Positions 18,325-27,665 of a DNA stretch of 64,000 bases are shown piece by piece; within the stretch, counting starts at the first letter, position 1, and every line of letters begins with the position of its first letter. The DNA lies in assembly GCF_017352215.1 (NCBI RefSeq), contig NZ_CP071444.1, positions 1,426,001 to 1,490,000 of the forward strand, written 5' to 3'. The notes under the pieces are model-generated. The model saw nothing but the letters and a program-made list of their open reading frames with translations, made no database searches and had not been told where the DNA came from. The DNA is from Alkalibacter rhizosphaerae. GTDB taxonomy: Bacteria > Bacillota > Clostridia > Eubacteriales > Alkalibacteraceae. Position numbers and translations under genes: made by a program.

Positions 18325-19470
18325 TTAATAAACGGCGTTTTCTTTGACGTAGGTGCAGACGGCCTTCATGTTCTCCGGATTCACATCGTTGAGACGGATG
18401 ATGGACTTGTCGAAGGAGAAGATGAAGTTTCCACCGGGAGCCAGAATGTCGATCAGTTCCTTGGCGTAGTCGACGCACTCCTGTTTGGTGCCGTTTCGAA
18501 GTTTGGAGAGGGGGTACAAACCGGAGATGATGTGCTTGTCCCCCAGGCGTTTCTTAATGTCTTTCGGATCGCCGTATTCAAACAGAAGCAACTGTCCTGC
18601 AGGCAGTTCTCCCAGGTAATCCAGGAATCGGGTGTAATCCTGTTCCACGAAGATGTTGGATCCAACGTTGCTCTCATCCAAGGCATCCACGAAAGCCTTG
18701 AACGTAGGCCAGTAGAACTTGGCAAAGTCTTTCTCCCGCATGTAGGGTCCCATGTGGAGGGGAATGAAGGTTCGGTTATACTTGCTGGAGTTTTGACCCA
18801 AACCGGTTTTGATGGCCAATGGCAACAGAGCTTCACAAGCGGCAATGACCTTGTCCGGAACCCGGCGGATGTCGGAGCTGATCCCTGTAAAGGATCGCAG
18901 TTGGTCAGCCAGGGTGTCAAAGGGAACGGTGGCGGCTCCGCTGGCAATGGAGTAGGTGGACTTTCCATATTTCTCGGCAATGCCGGCATATCCCTGTCCC
19001 ATGGAACCCATGGTGGCAAAGAAATGGAAGAATGCTTTGGTCAGGGCCTTGCTGGCTTCAAACTTGTCCTTGGCCAGTGCAGGATATTGCCGAGGCAGTA
19101 CTTTTTCCCAAATCGTCTTGTAGGCATCGGCGATCAGTTCGTCGTATTCGTCGATCTCCAGACCATGGACGTTGGGGTGTTGGATGAATCCGTCCCCTCC
19201 CATGATGAAGTTTCTGGCTTCTAAAATTTTGTAGAGGGAGGGAAGTCGGAACATGAGACCCATGACCACATCGCTGTCGAAATCCCGACTGGTGATGTCG
19301 ATGGCTTCCAGGTTCTTTTCCACGCTGAACTGATCCGTACGCAGATCCATGCCTGCATACTCCAGGGCAAAGGCGTTGTCCACGTTGACCATGATGGGAG
19401 CCCGCTTTGGGATCTTTCCATCATAAACATCTTCGAACAACTTGTTTTTTTCTTGCGTTTGTGGATTCAT
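18325..19470 (-). CDS. URO-D superfamily protein, subfamily without H-x-C motif
   Basis: A 381-residue TIM-barrel protein of the uroporphyrinogen decarboxylase superfamily (PF01208-like), which includes corrinoid-linked methyltransferases. It starts at ATG 19470, with AAGGAGG 11 bases upstream. Visible marks shared with the proteins at 47445 and 51708 are RAPIMVNV near the N-terminus, a HPNVHG/EYDELIADAYK region, PLHMGPYMREKDFAKFYWPTFKAFVDAL, and GDKHIISGLYPLS with LAPGGNFIFSFDKSI. At the position of the zinc-binding H-x-C of MtaA/CmuA it reads FVEQDY, so zinc is unlikely to bind there. It heads an operon with the microprotein and is divergent from a TetR gene. Substrate unknown. Confidence 0.85.
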   Translation of the reverse strand: MNPQTQEKNKLFEDVYDGKIPKRAPIMVNVDNAFALEYAGMDLRTDQFSVEKNLEAIDITSRDFDSDVVMGLMFRLPSLYKILEARNFIMGGDGFIQHPNVHGLEIDEYDELIADAYKTIWEKVLPRQYPALAKDKFEASKALTKAFFHFFATMGSMGQGYAGIAEKYGKSTYSIASGAATVPFDTLADQLRSFTGISSDIRRVPDKVIAACEALLPLAIKTGLGQNSSKYNRTFIPLHMGPYMREKDFAKFYWPTFKAFVDALDESNVGSNIFVEQDYTRFLDYLGELPAGQLLLFEYGDPKDIKKRLGDKHIISGLYPLSKLRNGTKQECVDYAKELIDILAPGGNFIFSFDKSIIRLNDVNPENMKAVCTYVKENAVY

Positions 19471-19531
19471 AAACGATAATGACCTCCTTGAGATGGGCAA
19501 GATGCACCCAAACTTTTATTTGATTATATTT

Positions 19532-19547
19532 TACAATATTGTACAAT
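19532..19547. promoter_or_regulatory. Overlapping palindromes between URO-D and tetR
   Basis: TACAATATTGTA (19532-19543) overlaps ATTGTACAAT (19538-19547). Reading towards the URO-D gene, a TATAAT lies at 19528-19523 on the minus strand, so a repressor bound here would cover its -35 region. The divergent TetR is the likely ligand-responsive factor. Confidence 0.55.
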
Positions 19548-19599
19548 AAGAAAGAAGAACAAAAATGCACACAGTGTCGAATTTTTCAAGGAGGAATGT

Positions 19600-20193
19600 A
19601 TGGGATACAATCTGGAAAAGCAAAAACGGACTAAAAAAAGGATGGAAGATGCATTCATCCAACTCTATAAGGACAACAATTATGAGAAGATCACCGTCCA
19701 GCAGATCTGCAGGAAAGCGGGGATCCATCGCAGCACCTTCTATTTGTATTACGGAAACATGGAAATGCTTTTAAGAGAGCTGGAGGATCGGTTGCTGGAG
19801 AAGCTCCAGGAATACAACCACGCCCTTCATCCCTTTGATTTTCGAAAAACCAACCATCACGGGGAGGCCACCGCTTCCCTGGTTCCCATGGTGCGGTTTT
19901 TTCTGGAGCATCGCCTCACTTTTGTGGTTTTGATGTCTCCCCATGGAGACCCATATTTCCATCGAAAACTGCAGCGGTGGATCTGGGACGGCCTGGTATG
20001 GTCCCTCCACCGGGGAAATTTCAACATGGGACCCTATCAGCATTACGTAGTGGAAGGGCTGGTCAGCGCCGTATTTACCCTGCTGGAGCAAAGTTTGGAG
20101 AAAAACGAATTGGAACCGAAGGAGATCGCCTGGATGATCACGAAGATGATTTTTGGCTCTCCCTTTCTGGAGGTCGGCAAAAGGAGGGATTGA
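19600..20193 (+). CDS. TetR/AcrR-family regulator
   Basis: A 197-residue regulator. The N-terminal DNA-binding domain is typical: KRMEDAFIQLYKDNNYEKITVQQICRKAGIHRSTFYLYYGNMEMLL (helix-turn-helix around residues 27-48). The rest is a helical ligand/dimer domain resembling the TetR C-terminal class with a late W-x-D-G-L-V region. AAGGAGG lies 5 bases before the ATG. It is transcribed away from the URO-D/microprotein operon, which it most likely represses. Its last 56 bases overlap the 3' end of the convergent DUF3810 gene. Confidence 0.9.
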   Translation: MGYNLEKQKRTKKRMEDAFIQLYKDNNYEKITVQQICRKAGIHRSTFYLYYGNMEMLLRELEDRLLEKLQEYNHALHPFDFRKTNHHGEATASLVPMVRFFLEHRLTFVVLMSPHGDPYFHRKLQRWIWDGLVWSLHRGNFNMGPYQHYVVEGLVSAVFTLLEQSLEKNELEPKEIAWMITKMIFGSPFLEVGKRRD

Positions 20194-21304
20194 TCTCCTT
20201 GCCGTCAAAGGTGTGAGGGTCCAGTCTTCGAAGGGCCAGCAGCAGGTCCACCATGCGGCCGTAGCTTTGAACGCCGTCGCTCTGGTCGTTCATCATCAGA
20301 TACCGGTCGTTGACCCGGTTGGACGTCTCCCAGAGGGATCCCTGGTACTTGTCCCGGTAGATGTGGTGGTCCGCCAGGTCCCGAAGCATGCCTTCGGAGT
20401 AGGACGCCCGGATCTCTTCCCAAAGAGACGCATCGGCCCGGTAGAGCTGATTCATGGCGTTGTTTAGTGCCAGCATGGTCCCGGAATACTGAAAATCTGC
20501 AGATGGATGGGAAATGGCTGTCACATAGGCGATGAAGTTGGCTTCATCTTCCCGGGCATACCCGTGCTGATGGGCCATTTCATGGGTGATGGTGGCCGGG
20601 ATCATATAGGGTGGAGTGGTAATGTTGACGTTGGCCTCTCCCGTTAGTGGAAAGTACATGCCGCTGGTCCCCATGTAGGACCAGAAGTGGGACAGAAAGA
20701 CCCCTTTCGGGGTGCCGTAGTTTCCGGCGAGCATGGGAAAGAAAGAGCTTGCTGCCTCATAGCCTTCCTGGGCTGACTGAAAAAGCTCCGTCATGGATCT
20801 GGACGGGACAAAGACCCCCTTTTCATTTTCTGTGACCTGTTGTCGAAGTTCTACTGCCTGTCGGGTCAGGGACCGGCACAAGGAGGCCAGCTCCTCCGTC
20901 GTGGTGGGGCTCACGTAAAGGTCGGTCTGTCCGGCAAAGGAGACCCGGTGATAGTTCAGCCCCCAGGATAGTTGAAAGATCAAAAACAAAGAGGCTGCCA
21001 AAAGAATCATTTTTTTAAAAAAAGAAAAAAAGGGAAAGGGTTTTGGCAAGTTCCGTCGTATAAGAGTATACAGGATGTAGACGATCAATCCGCCCACACC
21101 CAGGTAAAAGAGGACAACCAATGCTTCCGCCAGGGAAAAGGGCAAATGGCCCACCAGTCGGCTGTATCTTTCCATCAAAACTGGATAAAGACCTCTGGAA
21201 TAGAGGTTTTCCACTCGCAAAGGGTCTTGGCGAAGCCAAAAGACAAACAGGTATCCAATGGCAAGCAAACCATAGCCTGTCACTGATCTCCATTTTCCTT
21301 TCAT
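20138..21304 (-). CDS. DUF3810 membrane-anchored zinc metallopeptidase-like protein
   Basis: A 388-residue protein with three membrane helices in the first 115 residues (about 8-24, 57-80, 98-113) and a soluble extracytoplasmic domain. The metallopeptidase motif HEMAH is at about 241-245, with a downstream Glu in REDEANF (about 254) as likely third zinc ligand. This is the DUF3810 pattern. GGAGGTGAGGGG precedes the ATG. Substrate unknown; location suggests it acts on the outer face of the membrane. No link with the URO-D genes beside it is evident. Confidence 0.85.
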   Translation of the reverse strand: MKGKWRSVTGYGLLAIGYLFVFWLRQDPLRVENLYSRGLYPVLMERYSRLVGHLPFSLAEALVVLFYLGVGGLIVYILYTLIRRNLPKPFPFFSFFKKMILLAASLFLIFQLSWGLNYHRVSFAGQTDLYVSPTTTEELASLCRSLTRQAVELRQQVTENEKGVFVPSRSMTELFQSAQEGYEAASSFFPMLAGNYGTPKGVFLSHFWSYMGTSGMYFPLTGEANVNITTPPYMIPATITHEMAHQHGYAREDEANFIAYVTAISHPSADFQYSGTMLALNNAMNQLYRADASLWEEIRASYSEGMLRDLADHHIYRDKYQGSLWETSNRVNDRYLMMNDQSDGVQSYGRMVDLLLALRRLDPHTFDGKEINPSFCRPPERESQKSSS

Positions 21305-21355
21305 TTCCCCTCACCTCCGTGTGGATAGTATACCATGAAAACTTGAAAGAACATT

Positions 21356-21389
21356 AAAAGACCCGTTGAAGAAAATCAACGGGTCTTTT
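21356..21389. terminator. Bidirectional terminator
   Basis: AAAAGACCCGTTGA (21356-21369) pairs with TCAACGGGTCTTTT (21376-21389). It lies between the GPH transporter stop and the DUF3810 start, so these two minus-strand genes are separate units. Confidence 0.85.
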
Positions 21390-21423
21390 CAACGATCAAT
21401 TGTAGTTTTGTCGATGAAGAAGA

Positions 21424-22815
21424 TTATTCGCCGGAAGCAGCCATAGCTGCCCGTACTCTATCTTCATTTTCTCTGGCATACAGTTCACAGTCTACGTCTC
21501 TCAACTTATAAGCAAACAAGATGATCAGACCGGAAGCAAGTGCCAACCCACCAGGAAGTCCGCCGAACAAGTACATGAACTTTGTGGCAAATTCCGGAGA
21601 TGGGGCCATACCCGGCACATAGCCGATCAGTGCAAGACCGTATGCTCCAAGTGCTCCACCAAGAGCCATACCGATTTTAATGGGCATGTTGCCCATGGCC
21701 AGTGCAACGGCTCGGTTGTCTTTTCCGGTTTTCCAGTAGCCATATTCTCCGCAGTCCAGGAAATACAAGTTTCCAAAGCTCATGAAAAAGTACATTCCGA
21801 TGGTGTTGGCGCATTGAAGAACGATGTAGATGATAAAAGAATTGGCGGCGAAGAATGCAATACCAAAGGACATGACTCCATAGGTGAGCATTCCGGCGAC
21901 CATGGCATATTTCTTGCCCAGTTTGGTACCAACTTTAGGACCAATGACGCTGCCGACAAAACCGAAAAGTCCCGTAATGGTCAAGGCCAGTGCCATCAGT
22001 GTCAGATTTCCCAGAACGAACATGAAATAGAAGGTCATGATCCCCATGGCGACTTGTCCGGCTGTTTGGAACAAGGATTGACCCAACAGAAGAACCAGCA
22101 GTTGTCCGTTTGTAAGGACCGATTTGACCATGTCTCCCAAGGTGACGACAGGCATGCCCGGGGCGTCTTTTGGTTGACCCTTGTCATAAGGTTCGGAAAC
22201 GCGAACGATCAAGGTTGCGGCGATGAAGAAAAGGACCGCTGCCGTAGTTGCCACGATGGAGAAGGCATAAGTTCCGCCAACTAAAGGAGTAAAAAAATTG
22301 ACGGCAGGAAGTGCAGCAGCAGCAACGACGATTTGGCCGATGGCAGAAAATTGTGCATTCCTAAAAGAGAGTCGATTACGGTCCGCAAAGTTTGGACCGG
22401 CCATCATGGATAGAACGCCGAATTGAGATGGCGCCAAAAAGTCCATGGAGCCATGAAGCAGCAAATAACCAATAAATACAATGACGACTTGAGCGGCTAG
22501 AGGAAGTGCCGTTGTGTTGAAAAACTGCATGGTGATTCCAATCAAAACAGCCCAACGAAGAAGCTTGAACCAGGAGCGGTACTTTCCGCTTTTCATTTTG
22601 GTTCTTTCGATGACGCCCCCGGCACTTAGACCAATAAAAAAGTCGATGATCCGGGCTGCCAAAAGAATGGTTCCCATCAGTGCGGCGCCCATCCCAAGAT
22701 GCTCCGTCATGAAAATCGTCAAATACATCATAGGGATCATAATACCAAACATGGACATGAATCCATAAATACCAAATCTGTTGACTTCCGAATTCGTAAG
22801 TCTTTCGCGATCCAT
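21424..22815 (-). CDS. GPH-type MFS transporter
   Basis: A 463-residue, 12-helix carrier of the glycoside-pentoside-hexuronide:cation symporter family (MFS_2). Characteristic are the N-terminal NRFGIYGFMSMFGIMIPMMYLTIFMTEHLG, the loop GGVIERTKMKSGKYRSWFKLLRW (D/R-T-x-x-K-x-G-K-x-R-P/S pattern) and EYGYWKTGKDNRAVALAMGN in the second half. Three further GPH-type carriers in this window sit inside URO-D modules, so this one may import the substrate of the URO-D protein at 18325, though it has its own promoter. The usual sugar substrate is uncertain for this clade. Confidence 0.88.
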   Translation of the reverse strand: MDRERLTNSEVNRFGIYGFMSMFGIMIPMMYLTIFMTEHLGMGAALMGTILLAARIIDFFIGLSAGGVIERTKMKSGKYRSWFKLLRWAVLIGITMQFFNTTALPLAAQVVIVFIGYLLLHGSMDFLAPSQFGVLSMMAGPNFADRNRLSFRNAQFSAIGQIVVAAAALPAVNFFTPLVGGTYAFSIVATTAAVLFFIAATLIVRVSEPYDKGQPKDAPGMPVVTLGDMVKSVLTNGQLLVLLLGQSLFQTAGQVAMGIMTFYFMFVLGNLTLMALALTITGLFGFVGSVIGPKVGTKLGKKYAMVAGMLTYGVMSFGIAFFAANSFIIYIVLQCANTIGMYFFMSFGNLYFLDCGEYGYWKTGKDNRAVALAMGNMPIKIGMALGGALGAYGLALIGYVPGMAPSPEFATKFMYLFGGLPGGLALASGLIILFAYKLRDVDCELYARENEDRVRAAMAASGE

Positions 22816-23174
22816 AAAAAATACCCGCCTTTCTGTTTTTAAAATTTGAATTAGTACAATAGTCGAAAATGGAGTACCAAATCAGTTTATTGATATAAGC
22901 GTGCGCATCGCTTTTACCGAGGTATAGATAACCGTCCATGGCGGTTATTTATCATGCTATAATTATAGCTTGCTAAGATTCTCGTGTCAATGTAAATTTA
23001 TATATATTTTTCATTTACAAATTTGTAATCAAGCTTTAGATTGATATTTGCTTCATAATGATCGGAAATGGAAAAATTTCTGGTTACTGGTATTGCTGCC
23101 TGCCATATATATGTTAGTCTAATGATAAGACAATGATAAAACAACGTTGCAGCTATAGAAGCGGAGGTTTGTTC
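22816..23174. other. Divergent intergenic region between the GPH transporter and a GNAT gene
   Basis: About 360 bases without a gene. The left part holds the strong minus-strand promoter and operator of the GPH transporter with a 5' untranslated stretch of about 100 bases. The right part, 22991-23174, is AT-rich and presumably carries the plus-strand promoter of the GNAT gene; I see no clear consensus there. Confidence 0.5.
22928..22990 (-). promoter_or_regulatory. GPH transporter promoter with palindromic operator
   Basis: On the minus strand TTGACA (22990-22985), 17 bases, TATAAT (22967-22962) is a consensus sigma-A promoter. The -10 lies in the perfect palindrome GCTATAATTATAGC (22956-22969), which also carries TATAAT on the plus strand. 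Just downstream, ATAACCG (22928-22934) and CGGTTAT (22942-22948) form an inverted repeat where a repressor would block transcription. Confidence 0.75.
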
Positions 23175-23819
23175 ATGAACAGGAAAGTGCACATCAGAAA
23201 CGAAGAAGAAAAGGATCATCAAAGAGTGGAAGAGATCACAAGAAAGGCATTTTGGAACCTGTATGTGCCCGGGTGTGTGGAACACTATCTGGTCCACATC
23301 ATGCGATCCCACGAAGATTTCATTCCGGAACTGGACTTTGTGATCGAGCTGAACGGACAGGTCATCGGCAATATTATGTACACGAAAGCGAAACTGGTGG
23401 ATGAGGCCGGAGCAGAAAAAGAGATCCTCACCTTCGGCCCTGTCTGCATTTTGCCCGAATACCAAAGGATGGGATACGGGAAGAAGCTCATGGAGCATTC
23501 CTTTGAAAAGGCCATGGAGATGGGCCATGATACCATTGTGATCTTCGGCAGCCCGAAGAATTACGTGGGGCTCGGTTTCAAGAGCTGCAAAAGATACAAC
23601 ATCTGTCTGGAGGACGGAACCTTTCCTACGGCCATGATGGTCAAGGTACTCAAACCCGGAGCTTTGGACGGAAGAAAGTGGGTATATCACGACAGCCCAG
23701 TCATGGAGATCGATGAAAAAGATGCGGAGCGCTTTGACGAAACCCTGGGAAAAATGGAGAAGAAGGTCCTGGACTGCCAGGAAGAATTCTATATCCACAG
23801 CCATTCCATTATTCGTTAG
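23175..23819 (+). CDS. GNAT family N-acetyltransferase
   Basis: A 214-residue acetyl-CoA-dependent acyltransferase. The acetyl-CoA binding motif is clear ([35 protein letters not shown]-x-x-G-x-G/A), followed by the [16 protein letters not shown] strand. ATG 23175 has GGAGG 8 bases upstream; the longer frame from 23133 lacks a ribosome site. Substrate unknown; the general shape is that of the YhbS-like small-molecule acetyltransferases. Confidence 0.88.
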   Translation: MNRKVHIRNEEEKDHQRVEEITRKAFWNLYVPGCVEHYLVHIMRSHEDFIPELDFVIELNGQVIGNIMYTKAKLVDEAGAEKEILTFGPVCILPEYQRMGYGKKLMEHSFEKAMEMGHDTIVIFGSPKNYVGLGFKSCKRYNICLEDGTFPTAMMVKVLKPGALDGRKWVYHDSPVMEIDEKDAERFDETLGKMEKKVLDCQEEFYIHSHSIIR

Positions 23820-23878
23820 GGATGATGGAGCAAAGATATATCAAAAGAAAAAGAAAAGAAAATTGGAGTGATGATGAC

Positions 23879-25225
23879 ATGAATAAAAAAACCGCTGAGA
23901 AGATTTTTGAAAAATACAACCGTCAAGATGATGTTGTTCGCTGCCCTTATGGGAGGGCCGGGACCCGTAAACTTCTCAACACCTACGCAAAAGCGGCCGT
24001 CCAATTGTATGGTGCCATCTCCCGGGAAGACTTTGTAAAAATATTCAACGATCAAAACACGGAACAGACGACCAGCCAAGAACTTTATGTTCTTTTGTTG
24101 CCGCTGGTATTGAAGGACGGCTGGTACGGATTCTACAAGGATCATCTGGTCCATTACTGGTTTTTTGACGATTTCGAGCAAGTGGAAAGGCTGTTGGAAC
24201 ATCAGGCAGGAAAGTCCCGTTATGTACCGGAAAAAAACGAATTCCTGGAATACGAGAAAGGCGATCTTACAGACAACGATCATTGGTGGGATGTATACCG
24301 CTTCATGCAGGAAACTTTCGGATATTCCATGAATACGACAAACGGATTTTACGAGGTGAAAGATTATTTCACCTATGGAAACGGCATCAGTGAATTGGGT
24401 CCCATCCTGGATCGCTACGATCTTGTCTTTAGCAGGGAAGATCAGTTTCATGCATTCATCAACATGCTGATGACGGCCAAAAACAATACCCGTACCTGGC
24501 TCAACAAGGGATGGACACCGGAAGAAATGCAACAGCAAATACGCCCACGAGACAACACTGCCATGGAATTTGAGGTGGTAAAAAAGCAGAAAGTTGGAAG
24601 AAACGATCCCTGTCCCTGCGGCAGCGGCAAGAAATACAAGAAATGCTGCGCAAAATCGGATAACTTGAAGACAGCCCATTTAAGCAGGGAAGAAGGCATC
24701 GAATTTTACAAGATATGGTATGGCTTGATGCATTTTGTCAATGAACGAAAGCATGTAATTCAAGCAACGATCAAACCGGATTTTCCCAACACCACACCAG
24801 AAGAACAGATCTACAAAGTACGGGAGATTTTGTGGGAAAACCCGGAGCTGATCGATGAATATATTGCAGAAACCGAACTCTCAAAGGAAAGGATCGAAAT
24901 ACTCAGCGCTTGGAGAAACAAACATATAAAAGGCATGTTTTTCATCCTGGAATACCAGCCGGACTTTGCGGTGGCCATTGGCGCGAATGAAAATGGAGAA
25001 GACCAGCTCTACGGGATCAAGGGGATCACCCATTCCATCGCATTTGCTTTTGACCAGAAATTGCCATTGCAGATCGAGACCGTCCTATTGCCGTTCAAGG
25101 GAAAACTCATATACGACAGCTTCATCGAAACCTCATCCATGGGGTTCGGGGACGGAGCGAAGGCTGCTTTCCAGGAGATGTACAAGAAGGCTCTTGAAAG
25201 CGGGATCATTACAGATTTGGAGTAA
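23879..25225 (+). CDS. SEC-C motif-containing protein
   Basis: A 448-residue soluble protein of unknown function with one recognisable element, an SEC-C zinc motif ([19 protein letters not shown], about residues 239-257; four Cys ligands). The regions either side show no familiar domain; the N-terminal half is aromatic-rich and acidic, the C-terminal part begins after a Lys-rich linker. ATG 23879 is preceded by GGAG; an in-frame ATG at 23822 is also possible. SEC-C proteins outside SecA are often of uncertain role, some associated with translation or stress. Confidence 0.75.
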   Translation: MNKKTAEKIFEKYNRQDDVVRCPYGRAGTRKLLNTYAKAAVQLYGAISREDFVKIFNDQNTEQTTSQELYVLLLPLVLKDGWYGFYKDHLVHYWFFDDFEQVERLLEHQAGKSRYVPEKNEFLEYEKGDLTDNDHWWDVYRFMQETFGYSMNTTNGFYEVKDYFTYGNGISELGPILDRYDLVFSREDQFHAFINMLMTAKNNTRTWLNKGWTPEEMQQQIRPRDNTAMEFEVVKKQKVGRNDPCPCGSGKKYKKCCAKSDNLKTAHLSREEGIEFYKIWYGLMHFVNERKHVIQATIKPDFPNTTPEEQIYKVREILWENPELIDEYIAETELSKERIEILSAWRNKHIKGMFFILEYQPDFAVAIGANENGEDQLYGIKGITHSIAFAFDQKLPLQIETVLLPFKGKLIYDSFIETSSMGFGDGAKAAFQEMYKKALESGIITDLE

Positions 25226-25233
25226 GCAAACAG

Positions 25234-25641
25234 CTATGGTTGCTTACTGTGCAAGGTCATGCTTCCATCCACACCTTCAATCACCAGCACCATTTCTTTG
25301 TGATCATCAAAGTCAAAGTCCACCTGCTGGCGGGCAAGGACCTGATCGTCATCACCAAGAATGGTCCAGAGGGCACTCTTTTCTGTAATGTCAAAATCAA
25401 AAGTCAGATCTTCTCCCTTTTCGATGGGAGTGCCGTTTGCATTGATTGCGCCACCGGATCGGGTATCCATGGAAAACTGGACGGAATAGACAGGCTCGTC
25501 GGTGTTGTTGACCACGGTGACAAGGTACTGGCCGTCCCTTTCCTGCTTCGAATTTGTTGGTGGAGAACAACCGACAAGAGTCATGGACAGGAGAAAAACG
25601 ATCAACAGTATTCTTGATGCGGGTTGGTGGAACCATTTCAT
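25234..25641 (-). CDS. Small lipoprotein
   Basis: A 135-residue predicted lipoprotein: N-terminal KWFHQPAS, a hydrophobic core ILLIVFLLSMTLV and the lipobox LVGC (Cys about residue 25). The mature part is mainly beta-strand in appearance (YLVTVVNNTDEPVYSVQFSMD), with an acidic middle. AAGGAGG lies 8 bases before the ATG at 25641; the longer frame upstream is unsupported. No family recognised. It converges with the SEC-C gene. Confidence 0.75.
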   Translation of the reverse strand: MKWFHQPASRILLIVFLLSMTLVGCSPPTNSKQERDGQYLVTVVNNTDEPVYSVQFSMDTRSGGAINANGTPIEKGEDLTFDFDITEKSALWTILGDDDQVLARQQVDFDFDDHKEMVLVIEGVDGSMTLHSKQP

Positions 25642-25733
25642 AGAAAAAACCTCCTTTTTATCGAATTGTAACATAAGTTTATCGTAAAACAATAAAAAAG
25701 TAGTCAATGTTCTGTAACAAGGAAGAAATAGAA

Positions 25734-25780
25734 AAAGGGTTTTCGTTGAAGACATTCTTCAATGAAAACCCTTTGTTTTT
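25734..25780. terminator. Strong terminator next to tRNA-Pro
   Basis: An 18-base-pair hairpin, arms 25734-25751 and 25757-25774, with T-rich tails on both strands. On the minus strand it lies 20 bases after the tRNA and is its likely terminator. Confidence 0.85.
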
Positions 25781-25800
25781 AATTTCGTGCATAAAAATGG

Positions 25801-25874
25801 TCGGAGTGAGAGGATTTGAACCTCCGGCCTCTTAGTCCCGAACCAAGCGCTCTACCAAGCTGAGCCACACCCCG
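25801..25874 (-). tRNA. tRNA-Pro (anticodon CGG)
   Basis: The minus strand folds as a 74-nt cloverleaf: acceptor CGGGGTG pairing with CACTCCG (one G-T), discriminator A, D arm with GCTCAGCTTGGTAGAGC, anticodon stem CTTGG/CTAAG with loop TTCGGGA giving anticodon CGG (codon CCG), and T arm GGAGGTTCAAATCCTC. No CCA is encoded at the 3' end. Confidence 0.95.
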
Positions 25875-26005
25875 ACGCAAGGAATATTTTAACACAGAGA
25901 AGTGAAAATGGCAATGGTATTCAATGTTCGGTAGAAATATTTTCAGTGATTTCCAATTCAACCTTGGGGTATAACCTAAAAAAGCAGATAATGGGAGGTT
26001 TCATG

Positions 26006-26873
26006 ATGAAAATGTTTAAAGGCATGCTCCTGGCACTGATACCGGCTACGCTTCTGGCGGTTTATTTTTTTCGCGAGAAAGCGGTTTTGCTGATTTTGGT
26101 CAGCGTTGGGGTTGCAGTAGGTTCGGAAGCACTATTTCAATTTCTATTCAAGAGAAAGTATACGATCAAGGATGGAAGCGCAATGGTAACCGGCTACGCT
26201 TCTGGCCTTGTCCGTTTCTCCATCCACTCCTTTGTATGTCATTGCAGCATCGGCTGCCGTGGGGATCGTTGTCGGTAAACAGGCTTTTGGGGGATTCCCT
26301 AAGAATCTCTTCAATCCGGCTCTTTTCGGACGACTGTTTCTTATTTTGGCCTTTCCCACGGCACTGACTCCCTGGCTGGCACCGGTGGACATGGTCTCGA
26401 CGGCAACGCCCTTGCGGATTTTCAGAGACACGGGTGCTACAACGCCCATTTGGAACCTTTTTCTTGGAAACATAGGGGGGAGCATGGGAGAAGTCTCGGC
26501 ACTGGCACTTCTGCTGGGGGCTACATACCTGATCTACAAGAAATACGCCAACTGGAGGATTCCGGCAGGCGTGCTGTCCGCCGTTGCCGTTATTGCATTG
26601 TTGAATGGGCAGAATCCTTTGTTCCACCTATTTTCCGGTAGTGTCATGTTGGGTGCATTCTTCATGGCTACGGATCCTGTCACGTCTCCCAAATCGGACA
26701 GCGGTCGCTTGATTTTTGGCAACGGTGTAGGAACCATTATAATGGTTATCCGATTATGGGGATGGGTTCCGGAGGGGACCACCTTTGCAATTTTGGGAAT
26801 GAATTATTTTGTTCCTTTCATCAAAACGGAAATGCAGCGGATCAAAGCCAACAAGGAGAAAAAAGAAGGTTGA
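26006..26873 (+). pseudogene. RnfD/NqrB-like membrane protein, frameshifted and without other rnf genes
   Basis: The first frame starts at ATG 26006 (GGGAGG 7 bases upstream) and reads an RnfD-like start with membrane helices up to KDGSAMVTG. The rest (SVSPSTPLYVIAASAAVGIVVGKQAFGGFPKNLFNPALFGRLFL...) is in another frame and reaches 26873. The switch is near 26191-26200 and, unlike others here, is not at a long homopolymer. Restored length is about 289 residues with eight or so helices and a TGATTP stretch resembling the flavinylation site. RnfD normally works in a six-subunit complex; no other subunit is present, so it is either an orphan relic or a member of a related flavin-transfer family. 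Confidence 0.7.
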
Positions 26874-26948
26874 TGCAAGGCCTACAAAAGGAAAACAACC
26901 CGGGGTCCATGATATACGAGGATCACCGAGCCGTTTTCTTCCGTCAAA

Positions 26949-27404
26949 CTACAATGAAGTTTTCCTTTTGAAAATCAAGCCACAACCTATCGCACCCAGA
27001 AGCACTGGAAAAATCCTTGGGTCCCATCGTCCCGTATTCGGAGTGCCCGGAGTGTAGATGGCATAGAAAATGGTATCTTCCGCAAGGATGAAGGAGTCTC
27101 CCGGCAGATAGGTGATGCCCTTGCCGTCGGCTTGGGTGTTCCAACTGGCAAATACATAGCCGGGCTTTTCGAAGACGTTTTCCAAAATTCCCACCTTATC
27201 CAAAGGCAAAGGTGTGTAAGGGCTGTTGGGATCCACCAGGGTGCCGGTTCCCCCATTGGCATCGTAGGTGACGGTATAGGTCTGTAAGCCCTCCACCAAA
27301 GACTCTTGGGCAAGAACGCGGTATCCGGGGAGAAAAAAGGATCCCATGAGGGCGTGTACCATCAATAACACCAGCAGGATCATGATCCGTCTTATTTTCA
27401 TCAT
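26949..27404 (-). CDS. Small secreted InlB B-repeat protein with a TPNTG sorting signal
   Basis: A 151-residue exported protein. A signal peptide (IMILLVLLMVHALMGSFF) precedes one InlB-type beta-repeat (YTVTYDANGGTGTLVD...PGYVFASWNTQADGKGITYLPGD). The C-terminus reads TPNTG, a hydrophobic stretch (IFPVLLGAIGCGLIF) and KRK, the layout of a sortase cell-wall sorting signal of the (S/P/N)PxTG type. Start at 27404 is set by GGGAGG 5 bases upstream. One repeat between signal and anchor makes an unusually small wall protein. No sortase gene is nearby. Confidence 0.75.
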   Translation of the reverse strand: MMKIRRIMILLVLLMVHALMGSFFLPGYRVLAQESLVEGLQTYTVTYDANGGTGTLVDPNSPYTPLPLDKVGILENVFEKPGYVFASWNTQADGKGITYLPGDSFILAEDTIFYAIYTPGTPNTGRWDPRIFPVLLGAIGCGLIFKRKTSL

Positions 27405-27584
27405 AGGCACCTCCCAAACTTATTTCGTTTTGCTCTGTACTTCATCTATACCAAAAAAAGAACGAAAAAACGCACATATCCAAAACAAACGCTGGGGAGT
27501 ATGCTTTGAATTAGGGATCAAAAACAATACCCACACTTTTCGTTGTAAAAAGTGTAAAGTGGCAAAAATCACTTCTCCACAAAC

Positions 27585-27627
27585 AAATAGGGAACCTGAC
27601 TTGATCCAGTCGGGTTCCCTATTTTTA
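27585..27627. terminator. Bidirectional terminator
   Basis: AAATAGGGAACCTGACT (27585-27601) and AGTCGGGTTCCCTATTT (27608-27624) form a 17-base-pair stem with one G-T, followed by TT on the plus strand. It ends the nfeD-floA operon on the minus strand. The 170 bases to its left hold no gene I can support. Confidence 0.8.
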
Positions 27628-27665
27628 TCTTAGCTATTCTATTCTTATTTCACATTCTCCCTCAC

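Noticed and set aside
27346-27633. 95-codon plus-strand frame between the wall protein and the floA operon
   Set aside because: It runs across the opposite-strand signal-peptide region and into a terminator, and has no ribosome site.
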